Shown here: positions 28,101 to 35,260 of the stretch, in pieces | Numbering within the stretch: position 1 is the stretch's first letter | How the letters are laid out: the number at the start of each line of letters is the position of its first letter | Source: UA16 sp905478895 | GTDB lineage: Bacteria; Bacteroidota; Bacteroidia; Flavobacteriales_D; Sanyastnellaceae | Direction of reading: 5' to 3' | DNA: 64,000 bases | Assembly: GCA_943788495.1 (NCBI GenBank) | Contig: CALSQO010000001.1 | Location: 1,054,001-1,118,000, forward strand | Made by a program: the position numbers and the translations under genes | Notes under the pieces: generated by a model | Databases searched by the model: none | What the model was told of the DNA's origin: nothing | Seen by the model: the letters and a program-made list of their open reading frames with translations, nothing else

Positions 28101-29494
28101 TCCAAGCACCCTTCAATTTCATCCGAATTGCATACGGAATCGCCATCGATATCTCCGTTTAAAACGGACCCGCTCCCATCGGTATCGCCCGAACAATAGT
28201 CGCATCCGGAAGAATAAATGCACCCTCCTCCGTCATCTGTGGCTTCGGCATTGTAATTGCACGCAGATGCATCCAAGCATCCCACAATTTCATCCATGTC
28301 ACAAACACCATCTTCGTCTTGGTCATTATCTACAATTGTGCCTGAGCCATCTGATTCTCCTGAGCATGTTTCACAATTAACAGGCAAAACACACGTCCCA
28401 TTGTCTTCTGTTGCCGCTATTAAATAATTGCAAGCCAAGGAATTTGTGCACCCCAGAATTTCATCATCATTGCATACGCCATCATCGTCAGCATCATTGT
28501 CCTGCACGAATCCCGATCCGCTGGTCGGGTTGCCAGCGCATTCGTCGCAACCCATTGCAAATGAACACGCGCCAGAATCAGTCGCACTTGTATTGTAATT
28601 GCATGCAGCGCTGTTCTGGCAACCGAGCACTTCATCGCTATCGCAAACTTCATCGCCATCAGCGTCATTCAAAATGACGGTTCCCGTTCCATCCAACTCG
28701 CCTGAACAACTTTCACAGGGGCTAGAAGCGAAAACACACTCCCCCACCTCAGTAGCACTTGCGTCATAATTGCAGGCCACGGAGTCCATGCAGCCCGCTC
28801 CAGTATCGCCAACTGAGGCTGTTAGTCCAATCTCGACATGACTCACAGCTGCAGCATCCCGCCAAATCAATGACAGAACCACATCAATGCTTGCACCCTC
28901 TTCAACCGTAAGTTGTGCGAGTAAAATTTGACCATTTTCATCTGTGTAAATTGGAGTGCTTGTTGCGGTGTACCATCCCCCACCATCGGCTAATCCCTCG
29001 GTATCAAACATTCCGCCATTGTTGAAGTTGTTCAGCGCATCCGCTTGCCCTGGAATAAGCTGGACACCCGCCGAGACACCCTCTGCCCCCCCAATAGTAA
29101 ACCAAGAATCAAACGCCATATCAGGGTAGAACTGAAACAAAGAAGGAATGATTCCAGAAGGCGTGTTGTAATGCTGTCCAAGTGCAAATTGAAAAAAACC
29201 ATTGGAGGCGTCTGTGGCAAAAGAAATGGAAGGAATAGAGTTGGGCGGGAGATCATCATTCGAATCCGAAGGGTCGAGGCCCGGCCACCATTGATCCTGA
29301 TAAATAGCTTCCGGTGCAAATACTGAAGTAATGTTTGCCGTCTCGTTGAAATCAGCATACAGACGGTAGGTCGTTCCGTTGGATGACGTTGTGTGCTCGG
29401 TCAGGTGAATTTCGACTTGTCCAGTGGCTAATTGGACGATTCCGAGTATAAATGCAACTAGCGCCGTGGAGAAGAAAAAATGATTTGGTTTCAT
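25193..29494 (-). CDS. Giant cysteine-rich secreted repeat protein B (1433 aa)
   Basis: Signal peptide (MKPNHFFFSTALVAFILGIVQLATGQ) then a beta-domain of about 210 residues with TTYRLYADF, AFDSWFTIGG and ILLAQLTVEEG, similar in order to the T9SS cargo at 5458. Then about 25 cysteine modules (GC..S.ACNY...AT...DGSC) interleaved with calcium-loop-like DADADGVCDQSEV segments. The first third has modules ending in CSG..DGSG.. and a DNDADNDG loop; the last two thirds are near-identical 99-residue pairs. The C-terminus is SCVGDLNTDGIRGTADLL then MFLSYFGLLCEE, the same half-dockerin module as protein A and not a type A sorting domain. Likely a long, rigid surface or matrix protein. Confidence 0.87.
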   Translation of the reverse strand: MKPNHFFFSTALVAFILGIVQLATGQVEIHLTEHTTSSNGTTYRLYADFNETANITSVFAPEAIYQDQWWPGLDPSDSNDDLPPNSIPSISFATDASNGFFQFALGQHYNTPSGIIPSLFQFYPDMAFDSWFTIGGAEGVSAGVQLIPGQADALNNFNNGGMFDTEGLADGGGWYTATSTPIYTDENGQILLAQLTVEEGASIDVVLSLIWRDAAAVSHVEIGLTASVGDTGAGCMDSVACNYDASATEVGECVFASSPCESCSGELDGTGTVILNDADGDEVCDSDEVLGCQNSAACNYNTSATDSGACSFAMGCDECAGNPTSGSGFVQDNDADDDGVCNDDEILGCTNSLACNYLIAATEDNGTCVLPVNCETCSGESDGSGTIVDNDQDEDGVCDMDEIVGCLDASACNYNAEATDDGGGCIYSSGCDYCSGDTDGSGSVLNGDIDGDSVCNSDEIEGCLDSTACNYNQFATDSSACEYAVGCAECSGADDGTGAIIANDDDEDGICNSDEISGCQDSNACNYNADATDDGVDCQYPTGCDSCSGPSDGSGVIIDNDADNDGVCDADEIVGCQDSTACNFNENATEFGDCTYPDTGYNCAGVCLNDFDGDGVCDGFEVSGCIYASACNYDAAATDDDGSCVFAASGLDCSGNCLFDVDADGVCDQSEVAGCLDDTACNYNASATEAGYCVYPDSGYDCNGDCIADADLDGICDAFEVDGCSDSGACNYDASATDDDGSCVFAASGLDCSGNCLFDVDADGVCDQSEVAGCLDDTACNYNASATEAGYCVYPDSGYDCNGDCIADADLDGICDAFEVDGCSDSGACNYDASATDDDGSCVFAASGLDCSGNCLFDVDADGVCDQSEVTGCLDDTACNYNASATEAGYCVYPDSGYDCNGDCIDDADADGICDAFEVTGCTEPLAINYNSEATEDDGSCVYGILGCTYSWATNYNPAATEDDGSCLTIAANCNNALACNFNEGSNDDIDCVFALTGLDCNGDCIADADADGICDAFELDGCSDSGACNYDAAATDDDGSCVFAASGLDCSGNCLFDVDADGVCDQSEVAGCLDDTACNYNASATEAGYCVYPDSGYDCNGDCIADADADGICDAFEVDGCSDSGACNYDAAATDDDGSCVFAASGLDCSGNCLFDVDADGVCDQSEVAGCLDDTACNYNASATEAGYCVYPDSGYDCNGDCIADADADGICDAFEVDGCSDSSACNYDAAATDDDGSCVFAASGLDCSGNCLFDVDADGVCDQSEVTGCLDDTACNYNASATEAGYCVYPDSGYDCNGDCIDDADADGICDAFEVTGCTEPLAINYNSEATNDDGSCINSVSGCTYPDACNFNQMANIDDGTCEYTCIGCMDESALNFNSEATMSSELCFFCNEVGPLNPESCVGDLNTDGIRGTADLLMFLSYFGLLCEE
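25544..26434 (-). repeat. Three tandem 297-bp coding repeats, block 1
   Basis: Units begin at 25544, 25841 and 26138, marked by CACTTCAAACGCGTCGCAGA on the plus strand; a shortened fourth copy begins at 26435 with CAATTCAAAC. Each unit encodes 99 aa (two cysteine modules and two calcium-loop segments). Reading units 2 and 3 side by side I find about one base difference in 297. Confidence 0.92.
26738..27628 (-). repeat. Three tandem 297-bp coding repeats, block 2
   Basis: Units begin at 26738, 27035 and 27332, the same unit as block 1. The last two share CGAGGTCC where the others have CGGCGTCC. Block 2 plus its leading 43 bases repeats block 1 at an offset of 1194 bp: 25501-26412 corresponds to 26695-27606. 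The 303-bp spacer (26435-26737) codes for divergent modules. Confidence 0.9.
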
Positions 29495-29858
29495 AATGGG
29501 ACTATTCTCCCACTAATATAACACATTATACTCGCTCTATCTTGTTTCTTATCGACACCAAAGCAATATTAGTCTTTTAAAAAAGTGAATATATCTATAT
29601 TAGAACCCTTAAAGCACCGACTAATATTCAACACGAATAAGATCCCCGATTGATGGTGACAACTTTACACATGCTCAGATGGCACGAACGAAATGCAACC
29701 ATTCTTAAAACCTCTTCTTCCAATGCCTTCAATGGGCGAATAATTTCAAAACAGAAAAAACCCAAGGAGAAAGGGGACTAACTGCCATGCATCGTAAGAA
29801 TGGAGACAGTCAAAAAAAAAGACTCACCGGTAAAAAATTACCAATGAGTCGTCTTAAG
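29495..29858. other. Intergenic region upstream of repeat protein B
   Basis: 364 bases, AT-rich. TATATTAG on the minus strand about 22 bases before the ATG at 29494 may be the -7 box of the repeat-protein gene. The right part holds the tRNA terminator (29812-29850). I see no ORF or further structured element. Confidence 0.4.
29812..29850 (-). terminator. Terminator of the tRNA gene
   Basis: On the minus strand GACTCA and GGTAA pair with TTACC and TGAGTC (29821-29850), with a small bulge and an AT loop, followed by nine T (plus-strand A run 29812-29820). It starts 9 bases after the tRNA 3' end. Confidence 0.85.
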
Positions 29859-29932
29859 TAGCGGGAGAGAGACTCGAACTCTCGACCTCAGGATTATGAA
29901 TCCTGCGCTCTAACCGGCTGAGCTATCCCGCC
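29859..29932 (-). tRNA. tRNA with CAT anticodon (Met, or Ile2)
   Basis: 74 bases including the discriminator A. The acceptor stem GGCGGGA pairs with TCCCGCT (first pair G-U), the D arm has AGCTCAGCCGGTTAGAGC, and the anticodon stem CAGGA/TCCTG closes loop TTCATAA with anticodon CAT. The T arm reads GAGAGTTCGAGTCTCTC. No CCA is encoded. The first pair is not the C-A mismatch of initiator tRNA, so this is elongator Met, or an Ile tRNA whose C is changed to lysidine; the sequence alone does not settle it. Confidence 0.93.
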
Positions 29933-29942
29933 ATTTCGGGCG

Positions 29943-29950
29943 CAAATATA
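29943..29950 (-). promoter_or_regulatory. Promoter -7 box of the tRNA gene
   Basis: Minus-strand TATATTTG matches TAnnTTTG exactly and ends 10 bases before the mature tRNA 5' end, which shows that this box drives transcription in this genome. Confidence 0.6.
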
Positions 29951-30049
29951 ATGACGAACGCGAGAAAAGCTTTTAAAAATCAATTTTTCAAAAACCCCAC
30001 TACCCTTGCGAAATTCGCTGTATCTTGCCATTTGACACACATGTGATCC

Positions 30050-30436
30050 ATGGAGAAAGAGAAATTCCAAGTTGAGCACCCAATCAACAGCTCAAAAGGC
30101 GTGCTATTTAACATGTTTAGCACACCCAGCGGCTTAGCCGAATGGTTTTGTGACGATGTGAACATCAAAAAGGATGTCCACATCTTTCTGTGGGATGGAA
30201 GCGAAGAAAGTGCGCGATTGGTCACCAAGAAGCGTGACGAATTCGTGAAATTTCGCTGGACGGAAGACGAAGAGGAAGGGCTTTCAACCTTTTTCGAATT
30301 CCGCATCAAGATTGATGATTTAACGGGAGACACCGCTATCGTAGTGACAGACTTTGCTGAAGAAGATGAAATCGATGATGCAAAAGAATTATGGTCCGCA
30401 CAAATCGATCGCTTGAAGCAAGTTATTGGGGCCTAA
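30050..30436 (+). CDS. START-like / AHSA1-type domain protein
   Basis: 128 aa, no signal peptide. The helix-grip fold pattern is present: FQVEHPINSSKGVLFNMFST with SGLAEWFCDDVN (the Trp-Phe end of the first helix pair), three or four strands, and a long C-terminal helix DDAKELWSAQIDRLKQVIGA. It belongs to the Bacteroidota START-like group in the SRPBCC superfamily, which bind lipids or act as Aha1-like co-chaperones. Specific role unknown. It is convergent with trmN6 (5 bases between stops). TATCTTGC about 22 bases upstream may be its -7 box. Confidence 0.78.
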   Translation: MEKEKFQVEHPINSSKGVLFNMFSTPSGLAEWFCDDVNIKKDVHIFLWDGSEESARLVTKKRDEFVKFRWTEDEEEGLSTFFEFRIKIDDLTGDTAIVVTDFAEEDEIDDAKELWSAQIDRLKQVIGA

Positions 30437-30441
30437 CCGGT

Positions 30442-31206
30442 CTATCCCCAATCTTTCACGAAAGGCGCCAGTAACTCTTTGTACCGAGCAGAATGTTGTG
30501 GTTTGCCTGAAATCCGTGATGTTGATTCAATATTGAGTCGTTCCTTTTCAACTGGCTGTCGTGCCTCGACAACGCTAGCAGATTTCGTCCACTCCGACAG
30601 GAAGCGCTTAGGTTCGTGATTCGTAGTTCCAGCTATTTCACAATAACGAGCCAGTGCAAAACCCATCTCCAAGGATTCTTGCATCAACTGTTCCTTCCTG
30701 TCCATTGGCCAAACCAGAGCCAGTGTGCCGTTCGGTCCCATGGTTTCATGTGCAGCCTTTAGCAATTCTTTCAGCGGAAGTGATTCATCATGTCGAGCGA
30801 GGTTGCGCGCAGGATCGGGTGACTTCGGTTTTCCATGGAAATAGGGCGGGTTGCAGACAACCAAATCAAATTTCCCTTTGTTATCCGGTTGGCTAGCAAA
30901 TTCTTGTGCGCTTTGGAGAATGGCCTCCATCCGATTGGAAAAAGGCGATACTGCCATATTGCTCGACGCCTGTTTGGCTGCGTTCTCTTCAAGCTCAACA
31001 CCAAGGACACGCGCTTGGCTGGCTCGTTGAGCAATCATTAGTGCAATAATGCCTGAACCGCATCCCAAATCAACTATTTCGAGCATGGAATCTACGGAGC
31101 ACCATGATGCCAGCAACAACGCGTCCGACCCAATTTTCATTGCGCAGCGGTCATCACGAACACTAAACTCCTTGAACTGCACGAGTCGATTCTCAGACTT
31201 GCCCAC
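30442..31206 (-). CDS. trmN6: tRNA1(Val) (adenine(37)-N6)-methyltransferase
   Basis: About 254 aa. FKEFSVRDDRCAMKIGSDALLL is the signature start of the TrmN6/YfiC family; VDLGCGSGIIALMIAQR is the SAM loop and DLVVCNPPYFHG has the NPPY catalytic motif of N6-adenine methyltransferases. The family methylates A37 of tRNA-Val. Start is uncertain: GTG at 31206 follows the paaY stop by 2 bases and has an A-rich upstream; an alternative GTG at 31236 would overlap paaY by 28 bases. It is the last gene of the paaJ-paaY-trmN6 run. Confidence 0.87.
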   Translation of the reverse strand: MGKSENRLVQFKEFSVRDDRCAMKIGSDALLLASWCSVDSMLEIVDLGCGSGIIALMIAQRASQARVLGVELEENAAKQASSNMAVSPFSNRMEAILQSAQEFASQPDNKGKFDLVVCNPPYFHGKPKSPDPARNLARHDESLPLKELLKAAHETMGPNGTLALVWPMDRKEQLMQESLEMGFALARYCEIAGTTNHEPKRFLSEWTKSASVVEARQPVEKERLNIESTSRISGKPQHSARYKELLAPFVKDWG

Positions 31207-31208
31207 TT

Positions 31209-31835
31209 TTATTTCTGCTTGCGGCGTGCTTGCCACGTTTCAAACGTTGGGAATTGGGCAATGCGATTCTCTGGCTCCGCGCTCATTGGCTCCACGATCC
31301 GGGAGGTCGCGTGCATTTCTTTTGGCAATTTTTGATAGAGTGCCGTCCCCTCAATTTTATGCGCAATCATTTCGTCAGAAACCAATCCTATGCATTTTCC
31401 GGGATTTCCAACTATCAAACTTCGAGGTTCCCAAACCGACTGCGCCTTCACTAACGTGAGGGCACCCACGATTGACTCTTTTCCTAATCGGACATCATCC
31501 AACAACACTGCATTCATTCCAATCATGCATTGTTCACCGATTGTAGCTCCATGAACCATAGCACCATGACCGATGTGCGCACCTTCATGAAGTGTTACGG
31601 TTGTATTTGGAAACATGTGAATGACCGCATTCTCCTGGACATTGCAGCCCTTTTCTAGAATAATCTTTCCCCAATCTCCGCGCAAAACTGCACCTGCTCC
31701 AATGAAGCAATTCGCACCAACGCTCACATGGCCGATGACCGATGCCAACGGATGCACGTAGGCGGTTTCATGCACCACTGGAATCATGCCTTTAAAAGAT
31801 TGAATCACAATTGTTGATTTAGGAGGAATGAGCAT
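31209..31835 (-). CDS. paaY: PaaY-like gamma-carbonic-anhydrase-fold protein
   Basis: 208 aa with left-handed beta-helix hexapeptide repeats (VIGHVSVGANCFIGAGAVL, IGHGAMVHGATIGEQCMIGM). It carries the family's zinc-type histidines (IHMFP, HIGHGAMVHG). The start of the core GMIPVVHETAYVHPLASVIG and the tail GTALYQ...VEP align from memory with E. coli PaaY, a thioesterase thought to rescue CoA trapped by dead-end phenylacetate intermediates. It overlaps the upstream paaJ-like gene by 17 bases, which supports this name over a generic gamma-class carbonic anhydrase. ATG at 31835 is kept because family N-termini extend before GMIPVV. Confidence 0.8.
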   Translation of the reverse strand: MLIPPKSTIVIQSFKGMIPVVHETAYVHPLASVIGHVSVGANCFIGAGAVLRGDWGKIILEKGCNVQENAVIHMFPNTTVTLHEGAHIGHGAMVHGATIGEQCMIGMNAVLLDDVRLGKESIVGALTLVKAQSVWEPRSLIVGNPGKCIGLVSDEMIAHKIEGTALYQKLPKEMHATSRIVEPMSAEPENRIAQFPTFETWQARRKQK

Positions 31836-33027
31836 TTTTCAAAACGGTGGCATACCCCTGCCCCACTCCGATACACAAGGTTACCAGAGCGTATTTCTTG
31901 CGGGAGCGAACGAGCTGCCTCGACGCCGTTAACAAGAGTCGTGCCCCCGTCATTCCAAGCGGATGGCCCAGTGATATGGCGCCACCAAGAGGGTTGATTC
32001 GGGCATCATCGTCCTTCAAGCCCCAGCTGCGGGTGCATGCCAAGGCCTGTGCTGCAAAAGCTTCGTTCAGCTCAATCAATTCCATGTCGTCCATGGATAA
32101 GCCTGCTCGAGCTAAGGCGAGCATCGAAGCCTTCACAGGACCGATCCCCATAATGCTCGGGTCTACGCCCACCACGGCAGTTGAAAGCACTTCTGTCAAT
32201 GGTTGCAGTCCATTGCTTCGCATTCCGGCCTCCGACGCATACAACAGCGCACAGGCTCCATCATTCAATCCCGATGAATTGCCTGCGGTCACGCTGCCGC
32301 CATCCTTCCTAAAGGCCGGGCGGAGTTTACTCAAAGCTTCACGCGTAGTTCCAGGTCGAATAAATTCATCATCATCGAAGATCAAATCTTCCTGCTTTCG
32401 CCTTGGGATTGCAACTGAAACAATCTCCTCTTGCCTCCATTCCTTTGAAGCCGCTGCCTTTTCGTGCGACCAGCACGCAAAAGCATCTTGGTCTTCCCGG
32501 GAAATGCCGTGAAGATCGACCAAGTTCTCAGCTGTCTGGCCCATGCCTTCGGCTCCATACTGAGCTTCCATTTTTGGATTCACAAAGCGCCATCCGAAAC
32601 TGGAATCAAACAACTGGCTGTCTCGCCCGAATGGCTTAGACGCTTTTGAAAGCACCCACGGTCCTCGCGTCATGTGTTCGACACCCCCAACAATTGCCAC
32701 ATCACCATCGCCTGCGTGCAGCATACGAGCGGCATGGGCACCTGCAGCCATGCCAGAAGCGCAAAGCCGATTAATTGTCTCGCCTGGAACAGATGCGGGG
32801 AGACCTGCAAGGAGCGACGCCATTCGCGCCACGTTACGGTTGTCCTCTCCTGCTTGATTGGCACAACCCATCAAGACATCCGAAATGGCTGATGGGTCAA
32901 GCCCTGATTGCCGTTCCATCAGTTGAGCGATAGGCAATGCTGCTAAGTCATCGGTGCGGATGGGAGCAAGTGTGCCGCCAAAATTTCCAATGGGAGTTCG
33001 CACTCCGTCTACGATATATGCATTCAT
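31819..33027 (-). CDS. paaJ: 3-oxoadipyl-CoA / 3-oxo-5,6-dehydrosuberyl-CoA thiolase
   Basis: 402 aa thiolase. GCANQAGEDNRNVARMASLL and GWRFVNPKMEAQYG are typical of the PaaJ/PcaF branch rather than of acetoacetyl-CoA thiolase. The active site is NRLCASGMAAG with the nucleophile Cys, plus ISLGHPLGMTGAR with His and LCIGVGQGYA with the second Cys. It cleaves the final beta-ketoacyl-CoA of phenylacetate (and beta-ketoadipate) breakdown to acetyl-CoA and succinyl-CoA. A perfect -7 box TATCTTTG (33050-33057, minus) gives a short leader of about 18-20 bases. Divergent from the glycosyltransferase gene. Confidence 0.88.
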   Translation of the reverse strand: MNAYIVDGVRTPIGNFGGTLAPIRTDDLAALPIAQLMERQSGLDPSAISDVLMGCANQAGEDNRNVARMASLLAGLPASVPGETINRLCASGMAAGAHAARMLHAGDGDVAIVGGVEHMTRGPWVLSKASKPFGRDSQLFDSSFGWRFVNPKMEAQYGAEGMGQTAENLVDLHGISREDQDAFACWSHEKAAASKEWRQEEIVSVAIPRRKQEDLIFDDDEFIRPGTTREALSKLRPAFRKDGGSVTAGNSSGLNDGACALLYASEAGMRSNGLQPLTEVLSTAVVGVDPSIMGIGPVKASMLALARAGLSMDDMELIELNEAFAAQALACTRSWGLKDDDARINPLGGAISLGHPLGMTGARLLLTASRQLVRSRKKYALVTLCIGVGQGYATVLKNAHSS

Positions 33028-33049
33028 GAGATTTCAACCATGTGATGGT

Positions 33050-33101
33050 CAAAGATAGAAGGAAGTCATCCGAAGCTGGCACAGAGGATGTGCTTACTTT
33101 G
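33050..33101. promoter_or_regulatory. Divergent promoters of paaJ and the GT4 gene
   Basis: Minus strand: TATCTTTG at 33050-33057, an exact TAnnTTTG. Plus strand: TTACTTTG at 33094-33101, ending 4 bases before the ATG at 33106. Confidence 0.5.
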
Positions 33102-33105
33102 TTTC

Positions 33106-34224
33106 ATGCGTATAGCGGTACTATCTGTATTCTCACCATACCGGGGAGGCATTGCCCAATTCAACCAAAGCATGTGCGCCGCATTGGAATCCGAGGGCAA
33201 CGATGTCCTTAAGGTGAATTTTAGCCGGCAGTATCCGCAGTTGCTGTTTCCAGGAGAGAGTCAATTTGAAGGCAATGAAAAAACCATGGAAAATGCACGT
33301 TTAGATTCCATCAACCCGCTTTCATGGAATCGGACAGCACGATTCATATCAGATTTCGGACCGGATCTTTTAATTGTACCATTCTGGCAGCCCTTTTTGC
33401 TGCCTGCTCTCACGGCGACCATTAAAAGCACCAAGGCCCAAATCCCTGGAATGCGCGTCATAGGGCTATTGCACAACGCAACGTCTCATGAATCTCAGTT
33501 CTTCGCGGCTTATCTCATCAAAAAATACCTGCGGAATCTCGATAGCGCATGGACATTGAGCGCCGCGGTAGCTGCTCATCCGCTGGTAGTGGACAATCTA
33601 AAGCGCGTCCAAAAGTTGTTCCATCCCGTATACACGCATTTTCCAGCACTGCAAGACAAAGCAGAAGCACGGCAAAAACTGCAGTTGCCCGCCGCCGAAA
33701 CAGCTTATGTACTCTTGTTTTTCGGTTTGATCCGTGGATACAAAGGTTTGGATGTTCTGATGCAAGCGATGCCCATGTTGCGGGAGATGGACAAGCCAGT
33801 GCATCTCCTGATCGCAGGAGAATGTTATCAGGATTGGTCAAAATATGAAAGACTCATTCGTGAGACGCAAATCCAAGATGCAACACACGTACACAGTGGC
33901 TTTATCAAAAATGCCGATGTGCCGATGTTTTTTGGTGCCGCTGACTTGGTGTGCTTGCCTTATCGTTCTGCCTCTCAGAGTGGTGTTACCGCCATCGCGA
34001 TTCAGTACGGGAAACCTGTCGTAGCCAGCGCAGTTGGCGGATTAACAGAGTACTTTGAAGGCAATTCATTGGGCACCTTGTGCGAACCTAATGACCCCGA
34101 TGCATTGGCCAAAGCGGTGCGCAAACAATTGGCGCAACCGCCTCTAGCTTCAAACGAGGTTGAATCCGTTCAGCAACGTTTCTCATGGCAGTCCTTCGTT
34201 CGCGCAGCACTGAAAAATGAATGA
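33106..34224 (+). CDS. Glycosyltransferase family 4 (GT-B fold)
   Basis: 372 aa. The ATG at 33106 begins MRIAVLSVFSPYRGGIAQFN, the typical GT4 start with the Gly-rich acceptor loop; six upstream codons are not needed. The second half has LLFFGLIRGYKGLDVLMQAM and CLPYRSASQSGVTAIAIQYGKPVVAS, the donor-binding EX7E-like region with the first Glu replaced by Ser/Ala in PYRSASQSG. Cytoplasmic or membrane-edge transferase for glycan or exopolysaccharide synthesis; donor and acceptor unknown. It is convergent with the DUF4340 gene (7 bases between stops). Confidence 0.87.
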   Translation: MRIAVLSVFSPYRGGIAQFNQSMCAALESEGNDVLKVNFSRQYPQLLFPGESQFEGNEKTMENARLDSINPLSWNRTARFISDFGPDLLIVPFWQPFLLPALTATIKSTKAQIPGMRVIGLLHNATSHESQFFAAYLIKKYLRNLDSAWTLSAAVAAHPLVVDNLKRVQKLFHPVYTHFPALQDKAEARQKLQLPAAETAYVLLFFGLIRGYKGLDVLMQAMPMLREMDKPVHLLIAGECYQDWSKYERLIRETQIQDATHVHSGFIKNADVPMFFGAADLVCLPYRSASQSGVTAIAIQYGKPVVASAVGGLTEYFEGNSLGTLCEPNDPDALAKAVRKQLAQPPLASNEVESVQQRFSWQSFVRAALKNE

Positions 34225-34231
34225 TCGAGAT

Positions 34232-35245
34232 TCAGAAAGGACTCGTTAAAAGCGGATTGAAGGCGAATGTCTGAACGAGCACGACCTCTCCTTTGAAGCG
34301 CGCATACATTCGAGCACCGTCCCAAGGATTAAGCTTTCCTTCATTGTCATACGTATCCATGGTCGGCAACTTCCAAAGCAGTTCGACTTCCGATACAACT
34401 GTAGAATCCGCATTCCAAGCCGACAAGGTAAAAGCAGGCGGTACAGTTAGAATGCTATCCAAAGCCTGGCCACTGAGATGGTTGTTATACGTCTCCAAGT
34501 GCACTTTTCGAAATAGGTTGAAGTGATTTTGAACCGCCAACGTATCAATCATTGCATTGGGGTTCAACGCATCACCATTCCATGAAAGCGTGCCAACGGA
34601 ATCCACCTGCATGGTGTAATCCAGATTGGACTCGTGTTGTTGCACCCGCACACCGCTAAGTGACCTTCCAGGAAAGTCAAAAACCCCCGTGTACCTCCAT
34701 TCCCGCTCGTCCGTGAAGAAGCGCGTCGAGAGAAATCCAGTGAAGCCTTCCATGTGTGTGATGAATGGCTCCTTTGCCACATTGCCGTCAGCGTCGCCCA
34801 GCAACATGTACGTGCCTGTATGGCTTTGATTTGCCGAGCCAATGTACCAAACCTTGGCCGGAGCGCTCTCACCTTGATAGATTTCAACCTTCTTCGCTCG
34901 TCCGGCCAACAGGCGATTGACGGTCTCCAATTCTCCCTTCGGCACCGGACTTTGAACCCGAATGCGCTTCATCGTCTTCAGCAACAAATCAACGGCATCT
35001 CTTCGAGCAAGGAAACCACCGTTTAAGGACCAATACCGTTGGCCCGGGATCCGCTCGAGGAGCGCTTGCCCCCCATCCTTGTCAGCAATGAATATTTTAT
35101 TCACCGAAGCAGTATCCGCAATTGAGAATGCTGAAGCTTCGACACCATTCATTTCCATTGCTTCATATGGCGTGTATTCCCGCACAAGCACAGCGATGAT
35201 TGTAACGAAAATTAAGAGGTAAAAAAGCCTGAGGTTTCGATGCAT
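34232..35245 (-). CDS. DUF4340 domain protein, last gene of the gld operon
   Basis: 337 aa with one N-terminal membrane segment (LFYLLIFVTIIAVLVREY) and a long periplasmic beta-rich part (VNKIFIADKDGGQALLERIP, YWSLNGGFLARRDAVDLLLKTMKRI), the usual DUF4340 layout. DUF4340 genes often sit next to GldG-type ABC components across bacteria, and this one starts 15 bases after the fused gldF-gldG gene, so it probably works with that transporter. Mechanism unknown. Confidence 0.8.
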   Translation of the reverse strand: MHRNLRLFYLLIFVTIIAVLVREYTPYEAMEMNGVEASAFSIADTASVNKIFIADKDGGQALLERIPGQRYWSLNGGFLARRDAVDLLLKTMKRIRVQSPVPKGELETVNRLLAGRAKKVEIYQGESAPAKVWYIGSANQSHTGTYMLLGDADGNVAKEPFITHMEGFTGFLSTRFFTDEREWRYTGVFDFPGRSLSGVRVQQHESNLDYTMQVDSVGTLSWNGDALNPNAMIDTLAVQNHFNLFRKVHLETYNNHLSGQALDSILTVPPAFTLSAWNADSTVVSEVELLWKLPTMDTYDNEGKLNPWDGARMYARFKGEVVLVQTFAFNPLLTSPF

Positions 35246-35260
35246 GGGGCCAAATTTAGT

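Noticed and set aside
21690..29494. Cellulosome scaffold or dockerin system
   Set aside because: Only a single half-dockerin loop per protein and no cohesin domain was seen; reported only as a module, not a cellulosome.
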